A program made the translations under genes and the position numbers. Shown in pieces: positions 32,412-40,118 of a stretch of DNA of 64,000 bases. Source of the stretch: Sandarakinorhabdus sp. AAP62 (lineage in GTDB: Bacteria; Pseudomonadota; Alphaproteobacteria; Sphingomonadales; Sphingomonadaceae); the NCBI RefSeq assembly GCF_000331225.1, contig NZ_ANFY01000008.1, positions 34,040 through 98,039 on the forward strand, read 5' to 3'. How positions within the stretch are numbered: position 1 is the first letter of the stretch; every line of letters begins with the position of its first letter. Below the pieces are notes generated by a model that did not search any database, was not told where the DNA came from, and saw nothing but the letters and a program-made list of their open reading frames with translations.

Positions 32412-33464
32412 TCAGAACAGGAAGGCCAGTTCCATCAGGCCCACCACGCCGCTGCGCCGGCTGCGGCCGGTTTCGCGTTCGACGAAGCGGGTGAGATCGG
32501 CGCGCAGCTGGATGTTGCGGTTGAGCGCGACAAAGCCGCCGGCGCTGATCAGATTGTTGCGTTCGGTGCTGGCCGTGGCGCGCGCTGCCGACGCCGAAAC
32601 ACCCCAGCGCGGCATCACCCACGCCACACCGGCGCTGATCTCGCGCTGGTTGAAGCCCGGCGTGCGGCGGTTGCTGTCGCCGCGGTCGACATAGGAGCCG
32701 CCGATGCGCAGCGGCCCGTTGCGCACATCAAGGCCCACGTTCCAGGCATTGAGGCCGCGGCGGCCGGTTTCCGGAGCCGCCCGCGCGGTGACCCAGCCAC
32801 CGCTGACCCCCAGCACCCAATTGCCCAGCGGCTGCTGGAAATTGCCACCGATTTCAACGGCATCGCGCAGGATGGTGCGGTCACGCGGATTGGGATCGCG
32901 CTGGTTGCGCTGGAATTTCGGTGCCCACGACACGCCGGCGCGGAAACCGGCCACGGGCGGTGACAGATAGACGATCTTGAAGGCATCGCCGGTATCAGGC
33001 GCGACCAGCAGCGCCTGGGTGCCGGTATAGCGCGAGAAGTCGCCGCGCACCTGGCCGAGGCCCAGGATGGGGGCACGGAAGGCCAACTGTTCGTTGCCGC
33101 CATCCTGCAGGCCCACTTCCAGCCGGCCGAAATCGGACGAGACAAAGCCAAAGGCTTCGCCGGTCTGCAGCACTTCGGTTTCGCGGCTGATGCGGCCCTG
33201 GTCGACATAGGCGCCAAACAATAGCCCGCCCTTGGTCACCCATTCGGCGTTGATCCGCACCGAGGCGTCATAGCCGGTGCCGGTCCGGGCGCGGCCGGCG
33301 CGATTGTCGTCAATCACGGCGGCCTGGCCGGAAAGCACGCCGCCGATCCGGATATCCAGGCCGCCGCGTTCGATCCGTAGTTCGGGCAGTTCGGGGATGG
33401 CGGCCAGCGCGGGGGCGGCCGGAAGGATGGCGGCCAGCGCCAGCGTCGTCAGTATTTTCTGCAT
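32412..33464 (-). CDS. Outer-membrane beta-barrel (porin-like) protein
   Basis: 350-residue outer-membrane protein: signal peptide MQKILTTLALAAILPAAPALA, then alternating amphipathic strands (for example VRINAEWVTKGGLLFGAYVDQG, GFRAGVSWAPKFQRN, IGGSYVDRGD) with long polar turns, and a C-terminal GLMELAFLF ending in Phe as outer-membrane proteins do. The pattern fits the Porin_4 type of 14-16 strands, though the strand count is a guess. It is the last gene of the five-gene cassette starting at 37002, two bases after the hydrolase stop. A NEQLAFRAPILGLGQVRGDFS segment resembles the inner loop of general porins. Confidence 0.85.
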   Translation of the reverse strand: MQKILTTLALAAILPAAPALAAIPELPELRIERGGLDIRIGGVLSGQAAVIDDNRAGRARTGTGYDASVRINAEWVTKGGLLFGAYVDQGRISRETEVLQTGEAFGFVSSDFGRLEVGLQDGGNEQLAFRAPILGLGQVRGDFSRYTGTQALLVAPDTGDAFKIVYLSPPVAGFRAGVSWAPKFQRNQRDPNPRDRTILRDAVEIGGNFQQPLGNWVLGVSGGWVTARAAPETGRRGLNAWNVGLDVRNGPLRIGGSYVDRGDSNRRTPGFNQREISAGVAWVMPRWGVSASAARATASTERNNLISAGGFVALNRNIQLRADLTRFVERETGRSRRSGVVGLMELAFLF

Positions 33465-33466
33465 GA

Positions 33467-34363
33467 TCAGATGCCCCGAAGTTGTTGATACTGGCTGCCC
33501 GCGGCCGCCCTTGCCGCAATGGCATAGTGTCTGTCCAGCCCGTGGCGGGCGGCAAGTGTCGGATGTGGCAATATGGTTCGTGGCTCTTCTTCCAGCCATT
33601 CGGACAATTGCCCGATCATGCCGCCTTCGTTGCAATAGGTTTCAAATTGATGGCGGTGGGCCGGAATGATGCGCAGCCGGATATTGGCCCTGATCTGCAG
33701 GCGCAACGCGGCTGTTTTCATCGCGCCCGTCCAGGCCCGGGCGCGGGCCAGCCGGTGCGGGCCCTGCTGCGCATCGATCGCCGGTGACTGGTTCAGCGAC
33801 GCCGTGCGCAGATTGTCGCCGCGCCCGACGATCACCAGCGTTGGTACCGCCAGCAGCTTTTTCAGTTCGGCCGGCAGCGGCGAACTGGCCAGGCCGGCCG
33901 GCCATTGTTCGCCGGCATCGGGCATGGTGTACCAGCCCGCCGCCGCCAGGCACAGCTTGCGCACGCGGCCGGGGTGAAACAGCGCGAAACGGTGGGCAAA
34001 CTGGGCGCCGCCGGAAAAGCCGAACAGGTTGATCTGCCGGGCATTGAGGCCATCGATGATCAGCCAGTCGAGCAGGTTGATCAGCGCCTGATCCGCGCTC
34101 AGGCCGGTGGGGCCTGCGGCGAGTTGCTGATAACGGCCCATGGCGCGGCGTTCGAACAGGGGCGCCACGATCACCATCTCGCCCAGCCCATTCTGGCTGG
34201 CACGCAGCACCTGTTCGGCGGCGTTGCGCGAAATGCCGTGCACCATCACCATCACCGGCAACCGGCTGAGCGTGTGGGGTGTGTGGCCGGTGGGCAGGTG
34301 CAGATAATGATCCGGCACGCCGGGGGCTGGTGAGCGGACGAAACGGAGCTGGAAATTGCCCAT
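33467..34363 (-). CDS. Alpha/beta hydrolase (poly-ester/feruloyl esterase-like), cytoplasmic
   Basis: 298-residue hydrolase without signal peptide. It has MVMVHGISRNAAEQVLRA as the oxyanion region, the nucleophile in FGFSGGAQFAHRF (~residue 130), a TLVIVGRGDNLRTASLN stretch and HRHQFETYCNEGGMIG near the end. Much of it is shared with the secreted hydrolase at 21704-22705 (QGPHRLARA, GAQFAHRF), so the two are paralogues in different compartments. The ATG at 34363 fits because it lies five bases after the membrane-protein gene. The substrate is unknown; the cassette suggests a compound that is transported across the envelope. Confidence 0.82.
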   Translation of the reverse strand: MGNFQLRFVRSPAPGVPDHYLHLPTGHTPHTLSRLPVMVMVHGISRNAAEQVLRASQNGLGEMVIVAPLFERRAMGRYQQLAAGPTGLSADQALINLLDWLIIDGLNARQINLFGFSGGAQFAHRFALFHPGRVRKLCLAAAGWYTMPDAGEQWPAGLASSPLPAELKKLLAVPTLVIVGRGDNLRTASLNQSPAIDAQQGPHRLARARAWTGAMKTAALRLQIRANIRLRIIPAHRHQFETYCNEGGMIGQLSEWLEEEPRTILPHPTLAARHGLDRHYAIAARAAAGSQYQQLRGI

Positions 34364-34367
34364 GGAA

Positions 34368-35324
34368 TTACTCCTCGATGCTGGCGGATGGTGGGGGAAG
34401 ATTGGTCTTGCCGGCCAGGGTGCGGGCGTCGGCATTTTCGAGACGGGTGGTGATCTGATCCAGCGCGACGCCGCCGCCCGCCAGTGCATGCAGGGCCCGG
34501 GCCACATCCAGCAGCCGCGCCGCGGCAAAACCGGCCAGGCCCAGCGCGGCGATCAGGGCACGCTGATCAGATGAGCCCAGCGCCAGCAGCGCCAGCACGG
34601 TAAGGCCGCCGCCGGCCACGGCAACGCCGTCCATCAGGCCCACCATGGTGGCCCGCCGGATCGCCATGGTGGCGGCCCGTTCGGCCCTTGCATCCAGCCG
34701 GCGGCGATCGGCCCGGCTGATGCGCTGCTGCGCCGCCAGGGCCGCTTCGGGCGGCACCCGCAGCCGCCGCAGCACGAAACGGGTGAGCTGCGCACGGGAC
34801 TGGCGTTGCTGGGCGATGCGGCCACCCAGCCGGCGATAGAGCAGCAGCAGCAGCAAGGTCGCCGCCATCAGCGGCAGCAGGCCGGCGGCCAGCGCCGGAT
34901 ATTGCGCTGCCATCAGGATGGCGCCGCCGGTGCTGGCAACCCCGGCGGTGAGCAGGGCGGCCGGCCCGCGTGCCGCCCAGTTGCGCACGGCGGAAAGGTC
35001 GCCAACGAACGGCAGCACCAGCCGGGCTTCTTCCACCCGGCCGATGGCGGGAATGGCAGCGGCAAACAGTTTCCGGCGCAAGGCCAGCACATAGGATTGC
35101 GCCAGCTTCTCGCCCACCCAGCGTTCCAGCAGGCCCGCGCTGCCGGCCAGCAGCGCGCAGACCAGCAGACCGGCGGCCGGCACGATCAACAGGCTGTGCG
35201 TGGTGACAGCGGTGCTGACCAGGCCGGAGGAGATCGCGGCGATTCCGGCCTGCACGGCACCTGTCGTCACCAATCCGGCAAACAACAGGCGCCGCTCGCC
35301 ATCGACAAGGCGGGGCAGGGTCAT
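34368..35324 (-). CDS. ABC-exporter-type transmembrane domain without ATPase domain
   Basis: 318-residue integral membrane protein with six predicted helices in the layout of ABC type I exporter membrane domains: helices at ~12-35 (LLFAGLVTTGAVQAGIAAIS), ~43-62, a coupling segment with LALRRKLFAAAIPAIGRVEE, two helices at ~118-165, a long basic cytoplasmic loop, and two helices at ~225-275. The nucleotide-binding half is missing: no Walker A, signature or Walker B. It is not a frameshifted piece, because the stop is followed immediately by another gene. The ATG overlaps the stop of the NTPase (ATGA), so the two are coupled and may work together. Confidence 0.75.
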   Translation of the reverse strand: MTLPRLVDGERRLLFAGLVTTGAVQAGIAAISSGLVSTAVTTHSLLIVPAAGLLVCALLAGSAGLLERWVGEKLAQSYVLALRRKLFAAAIPAIGRVEEARLVLPFVGDLSAVRNWAARGPAALLTAGVASTGGAILMAAQYPALAAGLLPLMAATLLLLLLYRRLGGRIAQQRQSRAQLTRFVLRRLRVPPEAALAAQQRISRADRRRLDARAERAATMAIRRATMVGLMDGVAVAGGGLTVLALLALGSSDQRALIAALGLAGFAAARLLDVARALHALAGGGVALDQITTRLENADARTLAGKTNLPPPSASIEE

Positions 35325-36418
35325 GCCGCCACGCCCTGGGCGAACTCACCCAGCAGCAGCTTGGGCACCTGCACCGGATCGCGCAGCAGCCCCAGGCTGA
35401 CGACCGGCACGCCCGACACATGTTCGGCTTCGCGTGCGGCCAGCGGCGAGATGGAGATGAGGCCGGTGATGGCCGTGGCCGGCAGGCCCATGTCGGCCAG
35501 CATGGCGGCGCCGTGGCAGGCGCTCATGGCGTCACCAGCGGCAAAGATCACGCTGCGGAACCAGCCGCGCACCCTGGCTTCGGCCAGCAGCATGGCGGTT
35601 TCGCGCTGGAACAGGCCGTCGGCAATTTCCACCACGATGATGTCATGATCCGGGCGCGCCAGATTGCCGAGCAGCGTTTCGGTGATGGTGGCCAGTTCCG
35701 CCGGGTCGAGCATGTAGGTGCTGGCATGGCCGGCATCGGTGAAATCAAGGGCGGTGATGGCGCCGGCATCGCGCATCGTCCACAGATCGCCGCCCGAACC
35801 GGTGCCGGTCAGCTTGGCGGCGCCCACCTTGAAGCCGGCGCGGGTCAGGCCGTGGATGATGCCGGCGGCAGAGGTCGTCTTGCCGGCGTTCATCGATGAT
35901 CCCACCACGGCGATCACCGGCGGCACATCGGTCTTGCCGGCCGGTGCCGGCAGGGCGAAATCGGCAAGGTTCATGACACTGCCCGATTTGCGGGCAATCA
36001 GGCCGATCGGGCGGATATCGGTGGCCGGGCGCATGCGGGCATGGCGCACCAGCACTTCGCTGGCGACGCCGCCGCCGGCAGCCAGGTGGCAGGCGCCCAG
36101 ATGCGCCGGCACCATCGCTTCGAACTGGTCGGGGGCATAGCGATTGCCGTAGGCGACGATCACTTCGTCACCCACATACAGCTGGCCGCGGCGACCGGCG
36201 TGGTTTTCCAGGCGCGGATGCTGGCCAAGATCAACGATTTCCGCCAGCACCAGATCGCCGGGCCGGGGTGCAATGCCGCGCCGCTTGAGCGCATGGGCTT
36301 CGGCGAAATTGACATTGCGCGTGGTGAAGGCGGCGCGCGCCTGCCGCAGCCGGGTGAGCAGATTGTTGGCCGGCGTCAGGTGGGACGAGGGCAGATTGGG
36401 CATGATGTGCTTGATCAT
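35321..36418 (-). CDS. P-loop NTPase with N-terminal beta domain (DUF1611/BioD-like)
   Basis: 365-residue protein in two parts: an N-terminal domain (~1-165) with PRPGDLVLAEIVDLGQHPRLE and GDEVIVAYGNRYAPDQFEAMVP, then a nucleotide-binding domain with Walker A-like VVGSSMNAGKTTSAA (~175-189), an acidic GDLWTMRDAGAITALDFTDAG stretch and a DHDIIVVEIADGL strand as Walker B. The nucleotide fold resembles the DUF1611/MobB/dethiobiotin-synthetase group, which are small-molecule ligases or acyltransferases; it lacks ABC signatures. Function not known to me. The ATG at 36418 has GGAG upstream. Coupled to the membrane protein and 41 bases after the secreted-protein gene. Confidence 0.7.
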   Translation of the reverse strand: MIKHIMPNLPSSHLTPANNLLTRLRQARAAFTTRNVNFAEAHALKRRGIAPRPGDLVLAEIVDLGQHPRLENHAGRRGQLYVGDEVIVAYGNRYAPDQFEAMVPAHLGACHLAAGGGVASEVLVRHARMRPATDIRPIGLIARKSGSVMNLADFALPAPAGKTDVPPVIAVVGSSMNAGKTTSAAGIIHGLTRAGFKVGAAKLTGTGSGGDLWTMRDAGAITALDFTDAGHASTYMLDPAELATITETLLGNLARPDHDIIVVEIADGLFQRETAMLLAEARVRGWFRSVIFAAGDAMSACHGAAMLADMGLPATAITGLISISPLAAREAEHVSGVPVVSLGLLRDPVQVPKLLLGEFAQGVAA

Positions 36419-36459
36419 TTTCGTGGGTCTCCGAGGGGGGCAGGGAAGGGGTGCTGCGT

Positions 36460-37002
36460 TCAGCGGGCAGCCAGGTGAAGCGGGGAGGTCTGGTGCGACA
36501 GCCGGCTGACCGCGCTGGCGGCGAAATGGGCGAACAGATTGGCCGGAACCATGCGGGCTTCGCTGATGATGGTGCGGGCTTCGGCGCAGAAGCGGCCGCG
36601 ATCGGCGGTGTTGGCCAATCGGTTATAGTGGCTGGTGAGCTGGCGATCCTGCGCCGCCTGCCACTGGCTGCCATGCAGCTGCTGGAAACGCCGCTGTTCG
36701 GCCGACCAGGCCCGGGCCAGCAACGGAGCGTGGGCGCGCAGCAGCCAGTTGTAGCCGCTGGCCAGGGTGCGGTCGCCGCACATCAGCGCCGCCACATTCA
36801 GGCCAGAACGCAATTGCCACAGTTGCTCCGATGTCGCCGGCGCGGCAGCCAGCACGGCGACGGGCGGCACCGAACCCAGCGCATGGCTGTCGTGCATCAT
36901 CTGCTGGGCAGCGGCTGCAGCCGACGGAATGGCGGCCGCGGCCGGGATGCTGATCATCATCAGGGCCAGGGAAAGATGCAGGCGGGGCAACAGCTTGGTC
37001 AT
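36460..37002 (-). CDS. Secreted protein of unknown function, first gene of the cassette
   Basis: 180-residue exported protein: signal peptide MTKLLPRLHLSLALMMISIPAAAA. The mature part is mostly helical, with WQLRSGLNVAALMCGD, SGYNWLLRAHAPLLARAW, TSHYNRLANTADRGRFCAEA and PANLFAHFAASAV; the cysteines near 75 and 140 could form one disulfide. I have seen this type as short uncharacterised proteins in sphingomonads but do not recognise a named family. The ATG at 37002 is the only one that opens the signal peptide. It is 41 bases before the NTPase and divergent from the dioxygenase. Confidence 0.7.
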   Translation of the reverse strand: MTKLLPRLHLSLALMMISIPAAAAIPSAAAAAQQMMHDSHALGSVPPVAVLAAAPATSEQLWQLRSGLNVAALMCGDRTLASGYNWLLRAHAPLLARAWSAEQRRFQQLHGSQWQAAQDRQLTSHYNRLANTADRGRFCAEARTIISEARMVPANLFAHFAASAVSRLSHQTSPLHLAAR

Positions 37003-37073
37003 TGCAGGAAGGCTCCATCGGCCACCGGCCTGGTGCCGGGGTCTCGACAGGCAAAACGCCAGCGGCAGCCGGA

Positions 37074-37131
37074 TTATTCCCGGCACTGCGCAGAAAAATT
37101 TTTTCGGCGCGGCAGCCAAGGGCGGGAATAA
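37074..37131. promoter_or_regulatory. Symmetric operator-like region between the cassette and the dioxygenase gene
   Basis: TTATTCCC at 37074-37081 and GGGAATAA at 37124-37131 are inverted arms, flanking an AT palindrome (five A then six T at 37094-37104) near their centre. Such a layout within the 205-base gap between two divergent transcripts is typical of a regulator site that controls both. No transcription factor gene is adjacent, so the binding protein is unknown. Confidence 0.4.
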
Positions 37132-37207
37132 ATCGCCCGGTACCGGCGTTTGCCCCGCATGGCCGCAGCCAGAAATGCTGCGGTGCCAAGTGCGGGAGAC
37201 AAGGCAC

Positions 37208-37780
37208 ATGCGTCATTTCAGCTTGATCGAATCCGGCGTGGATACAGCGCCATTTCTGGCCGAGATCGCCGCTCAGGACGATCCGTTCGCCGCCGTCACT
37301 GGCCGCCAGACCAAGATTGCCGTGCAGCGCGAGGCGCTGTCCATTCCCTTGCGCGGGGTACGCAAATCGGCGCTGGCCGGGCGTGAACCGCGTGATGTGC
37401 ACGAAAGCCGCTGGACCAGCGGCGCCGTCGCCTATCCGCAGGCCTGCGGCTTCATCTCCCGCATCGCCCTGGCGCTGGACAGCGAATTGTCACGGGCGAA
37501 AATCGTCTGCCTGCCAGCCGGGCACCGCGTTTATCCCCACACCGATCGCGGCGAATATTACCGGCTGCGCAACCGCTATCACCTGGTGCTGAAATCCCGC
37601 CTGGGCAGCTGGCTGCGCGCTGGCGACGAAGAGGTGCGGATGCGCGAGGGCGAGCTTTGGTGGTTCGACAATGATCAGACCCACGAAGCCCACAATGATG
37701 GCGACGAAGACCGCATTCACATCATTTTCGATCTGCTGCCCAGCCACCGCCGGGCCGAGATTGAATCCGCAACGGCCTGA
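37208..37780 (+). CDS. Aspartyl/asparaginyl beta-hydroxylase-like 2-oxoglutarate dioxygenase
   Basis: 190-residue Fe(II)/2-oxoglutarate oxygenase of the aspartyl/asparaginyl beta-hydroxylase type. The double-stranded beta-helix has the metal ligands in CLPAGHRVYPHTDRGEYY (His-x-Asp, ~115-121) and the distal His in DQTHEAHNDGDEDRIH; the Arg that binds 2-oxoglutarate is likely in EDRIHIIFDLL. These small bacterial forms hydroxylate amino acids or peptides. The ATG at 37208 has GAGACAAGG upstream. It is divergent from the five-gene cassette and shares its control region, so it may modify a product handled by that cassette. Confidence 0.85.
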   Translation: MRHFSLIESGVDTAPFLAEIAAQDDPFAAVTGRQTKIAVQREALSIPLRGVRKSALAGREPRDVHESRWTSGAVAYPQACGFISRIALALDSELSRAKIVCLPAGHRVYPHTDRGEYYRLRNRYHLVLKSRLGSWLRAGDEEVRMREGELWWFDNDQTHEAHNDGDEDRIHIIFDLLPSHRRAEIESATA

Positions 37781-38048
37781 TTGAAGGCCGTGCTGGCCTG
37801 AACCGCCCGACCATTGCACCATCATCAGATTTTCCGCCGGCTCATCTCCAACACCCCCGTTGAGATCGGCGGCAGACTTTGCCTTGCGGTAAGCGATGGT
37901 CCAATGGCGAGCGTGTTCAGGCCAGCTTATTGCTGGTCGGGCCACGGCCATGGGTTTGCCGGCCGTGACAGTGATGAACCTGAAAGCGAAAGGTGATACG
38001 GGCGCGCCGACGTGATTGGCGCAGCAACCGATTGCGATCTTCCCACGC

Positions 38049-38123
38049 TGGCTCCCCGGGCAGGATTCGAACCTGCGACAACTCGATTAACAGTCGAGGG
38101 CTCTACCGCTGAGCTACCGAGGA
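38049..38123 (-). tRNA. tRNA-Asn (GTT)
   Basis: 75-nucleotide tRNA including an encoded CCA. The acceptor stem TCCTCGG pairs with CCGGGGA, the D arm contains AGCTCAGCGGTAGAGC, the anticodon loop reads CTGTTAA with anticodon GTT, and the T arm has GGTTCGAATCC. It is transcribed on the minus strand upstream of nothing in particular; no integrase or repeated tRNA end is visible, so it is not in use as an integration site here. Confidence 0.95.
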
Positions 38124-38178
38124 ACAGCGTGGGAGCGCTCCCTTAGCGAGGGCGGCTGACATTGCCAAGCGCAAAAAA

Positions 38179-38943
38179 TCAGCTGGCGAACTGTTCCAGG
38201 CTGATGCGGTCGTCCAGCGCATATTCGGGGTCGAACAACAGGGTCAGGCTGATGTTGCGATCGATCGCCACTTGCACATGGGCAACATCGCGCACTTCCA
38301 TCTGGTCGGCCACGGCCGACACCGGCCGCTTGCGGGCTTCGCGCACTTCAAATTCGATCTGGCTGGCCGACGGCAGCAGCGCGCCGCGCCAGCGCCGGGG
38401 GCGGAAGGGGGAGATCGGCGTGAGCGCGAGCAGATCGGCTTCCAGAGGCAGGATCGGCCCATTGGCAGACAGATTATAGGCGGTGGAGCCAGCCGGCGTC
38501 GCCACCAGCACGCCATCGCAGATCAATTCTTCCATCCGCGTCTTGCCATCGATGATGATGCCGATCTTGGCGGTCTGGCGGGTTTCGCGCAGCAACGAAA
38601 CCTCGTTGATCGCCGGGTGGGAGACGGTTTCGCCGGCGGTCGTGGTCGCCGTCATCTGCAGCGGATGCAGCACGAACGGCTTGGCGGCGGCCACCCGTTC
38701 TTCCAGTTTCGTCGCCTTGAAATCGTTCATCAGGAAACCTACCGTGCCGCGGTTCATGCCGAACATCGGCTTGGGATCCTGAAAGCGCATGGCTTCGTGC
38801 AGGCAGTGCAGCAGATGGCCGTCACCGCCCAGCGCCACCACCACATCGGCTTCGCGCACGGGCACAAAGCCATATCTGGCCTTCAGCGCGTCACCTGCGG
38901 CGCGAGCGACATGGCTGTCGGAAACGATCAGCGCGAGCTTCAT
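38179..38943 (-). CDS. nadK: NAD kinase
   Basis: 254-residue kinase that phosphorylates NAD to NADP with ATP. The GGDG motif (VVALGGDGHLLHCLH, ~37-50) is the phosphate-binding catalytic loop; the NE motif follows in HPAINEVSLLRE, and the C-terminal TPAGSTAYNLSANGPILP binds substrate. ISPFRPRRWRGALLP is the usual late conserved block. Length is typical of the alphaproteobacterial single-domain form. It starts 13 bases after the moaA stop, in the same direction, so they are probably co-transcribed. Confidence 0.95.
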   Translation of the reverse strand: MKLALIVSDSHVARAAGDALKARYGFVPVREADVVVALGGDGHLLHCLHEAMRFQDPKPMFGMNRGTVGFLMNDFKATKLEERVAAAKPFVLHPLQMTATTTAGETVSHPAINEVSLLRETRQTAKIGIIIDGKTRMEELICDGVLVATPAGSTAYNLSANGPILPLEADLLALTPISPFRPRRWRGALLPSASQIEFEVREARKRPVSAVADQMEVRDVAHVQVAIDRNISLTLLFDPEYALDDRISLEQFAS

Positions 38944-38956
38944 TCGTTCAGGGTCC

Positions 38957-40033
38957 TCAGCCGCCGGTCAGGCTCATGTGGCGGGCCACGGCCGGCCGGG
39001 CGCCGCGCCGTTCGATCACGAAATCATGGCCCTTGGGCTTGCGCGAGATCGCTTCATCCAGCGCGGCATCGATGGCGGCTTCATCGTTGCCCGCCCCGTT
39101 CGTTCCCAGTCTCCGGATCACGCTGCGCAGATCGGCCTGGTCATCCTGGCCCAGGCACATGAACAATTGCCCGGTTGCCGTCAGCCGCACGCGGTTGCAG
39201 CTTTCGCAGAAATTGTGGGTGAGCGGCGTGATGAAGCCCAGTTGCAGGCCAAGTTCCTGCACGTAGGAATAGCGCGCCGGCCCGCCGGTGCGGTGCGGCA
39301 GATCGGTGAGCGTGTAGCGCTGCGCCAGATCGCGGCGCACGCGGGACAGCGGCAGATACTGGTCCACCCGGTCCTCGCCGATCTCGCCCAGCGGCATGGT
39401 TTCGATCAGTGTCAGATCATGCCCGCCAGCGGCGGCGAACTGCATCAGCGTTTCGATTTCCCCCGCATTTTCATGGGCCAGCGCGACGGTGTTGAGCTTC
39501 ACTTGCAAGCCGGCAGCCTTCGCAGCCGCGATGCCATCCAGCACCTGGGGCAGGCGGCCCCAGCGGGTGATGCGGGCGAACTTTTCGGCATCCAGCGTGT
39601 CGAGGCTGATATTGACGCGGCGCACCCCGGCGGCGAACAGCGCTTCGGCATGGCGGACCATCTGGCTGCCGTTGCTGGTCAGGGTAAGTTCTTCCAGCGC
39701 GCCGGTCTTCAGGTGGCGGCCAAGGCTGCTCACCAGATCGATGATGCCGCGCCGCACCAGCGGTTCGCCGCCGGTCAGCCGCAGCTTGCGGGTGCCGCGC
39801 CGGATGAAGGCGCTGGCCAGAAGGTCGATCTCCTCCAGGCTCAGCACTTCGTTCTTGGGCAGAAAGGTCATGTCTTCGGCCATGCAATAGACACAGCGGA
39901 AATCGCAGCGGTCGGTCACCGAAACGCGCAGATAGGTGATGGCGCGGCCAAACGGATCGACCAGCGCCCGTGCTGCGGTTGCCGTCGTTGCCGCTGCCGG
40001 CACGCTTGCCACGTTGTTGCCATCGCCAAACAT
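38957..40033 (-). CDS. moaA: GTP 3',8-cyclase MoaA
   Basis: 358-residue radical-SAM enzyme for the first step of molybdenum cofactor synthesis. The radical-SAM cluster cysteines are in [10 protein letters not shown] (~35-44); the SAM-binding [13 protein letters not shown] follows; the second, GTP-binding cluster has [20 protein letters not shown] near 265-285; the C-terminal Gly-Gly (SLTGG) is present as required for function in other MoaA. The ATG at 40033 is preferred over one nine codons earlier. It is divergent from the EAL gene, with 85 bases between their likely starts. Confidence 0.95.
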   Translation of the reverse strand: MFGDGNNVASVPAAATTATAARALVDPFGRAITYLRVSVTDRCDFRCVYCMAEDMTFLPKNEVLSLEEIDLLASAFIRRGTRKLRLTGGEPLVRRGIIDLVSSLGRHLKTGALEELTLTSNGSQMVRHAEALFAAGVRRVNISLDTLDAEKFARITRWGRLPQVLDGIAAAKAAGLQVKLNTVALAHENAGEIETLMQFAAAGGHDLTLIETMPLGEIGEDRVDQYLPLSRVRRDLAQRYTLTDLPHRTGGPARYSYVQELGLQLGFITPLTHNFCESCNRVRLTATGQLFMCLGQDDQADLRSVIRRLGTNGAGNDEAAIDAALDEAISRKPKGHDFVIERRGARPAVARHMSLTGG

Positions 40034-40118
40034 CACCGCCAGCCTGTGGCACGCCGGCATCGCTTGGCAAGCGCTTTTCGTGTTAACCTACAAGCCGCTT
40101 GAATGTCGGGCTGGACAG

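Noticed and set aside
37781..38048. A small gene between the dioxygenase and the tRNA
   Set aside because: Short frames here have no ribosome-binding site or family pattern; I see nothing functional in this gap.
38049..38123. tRNA-Asn as an integration site for a mobile element
   Set aside because: No integrase, no duplicated tRNA end and no composition change on either side.
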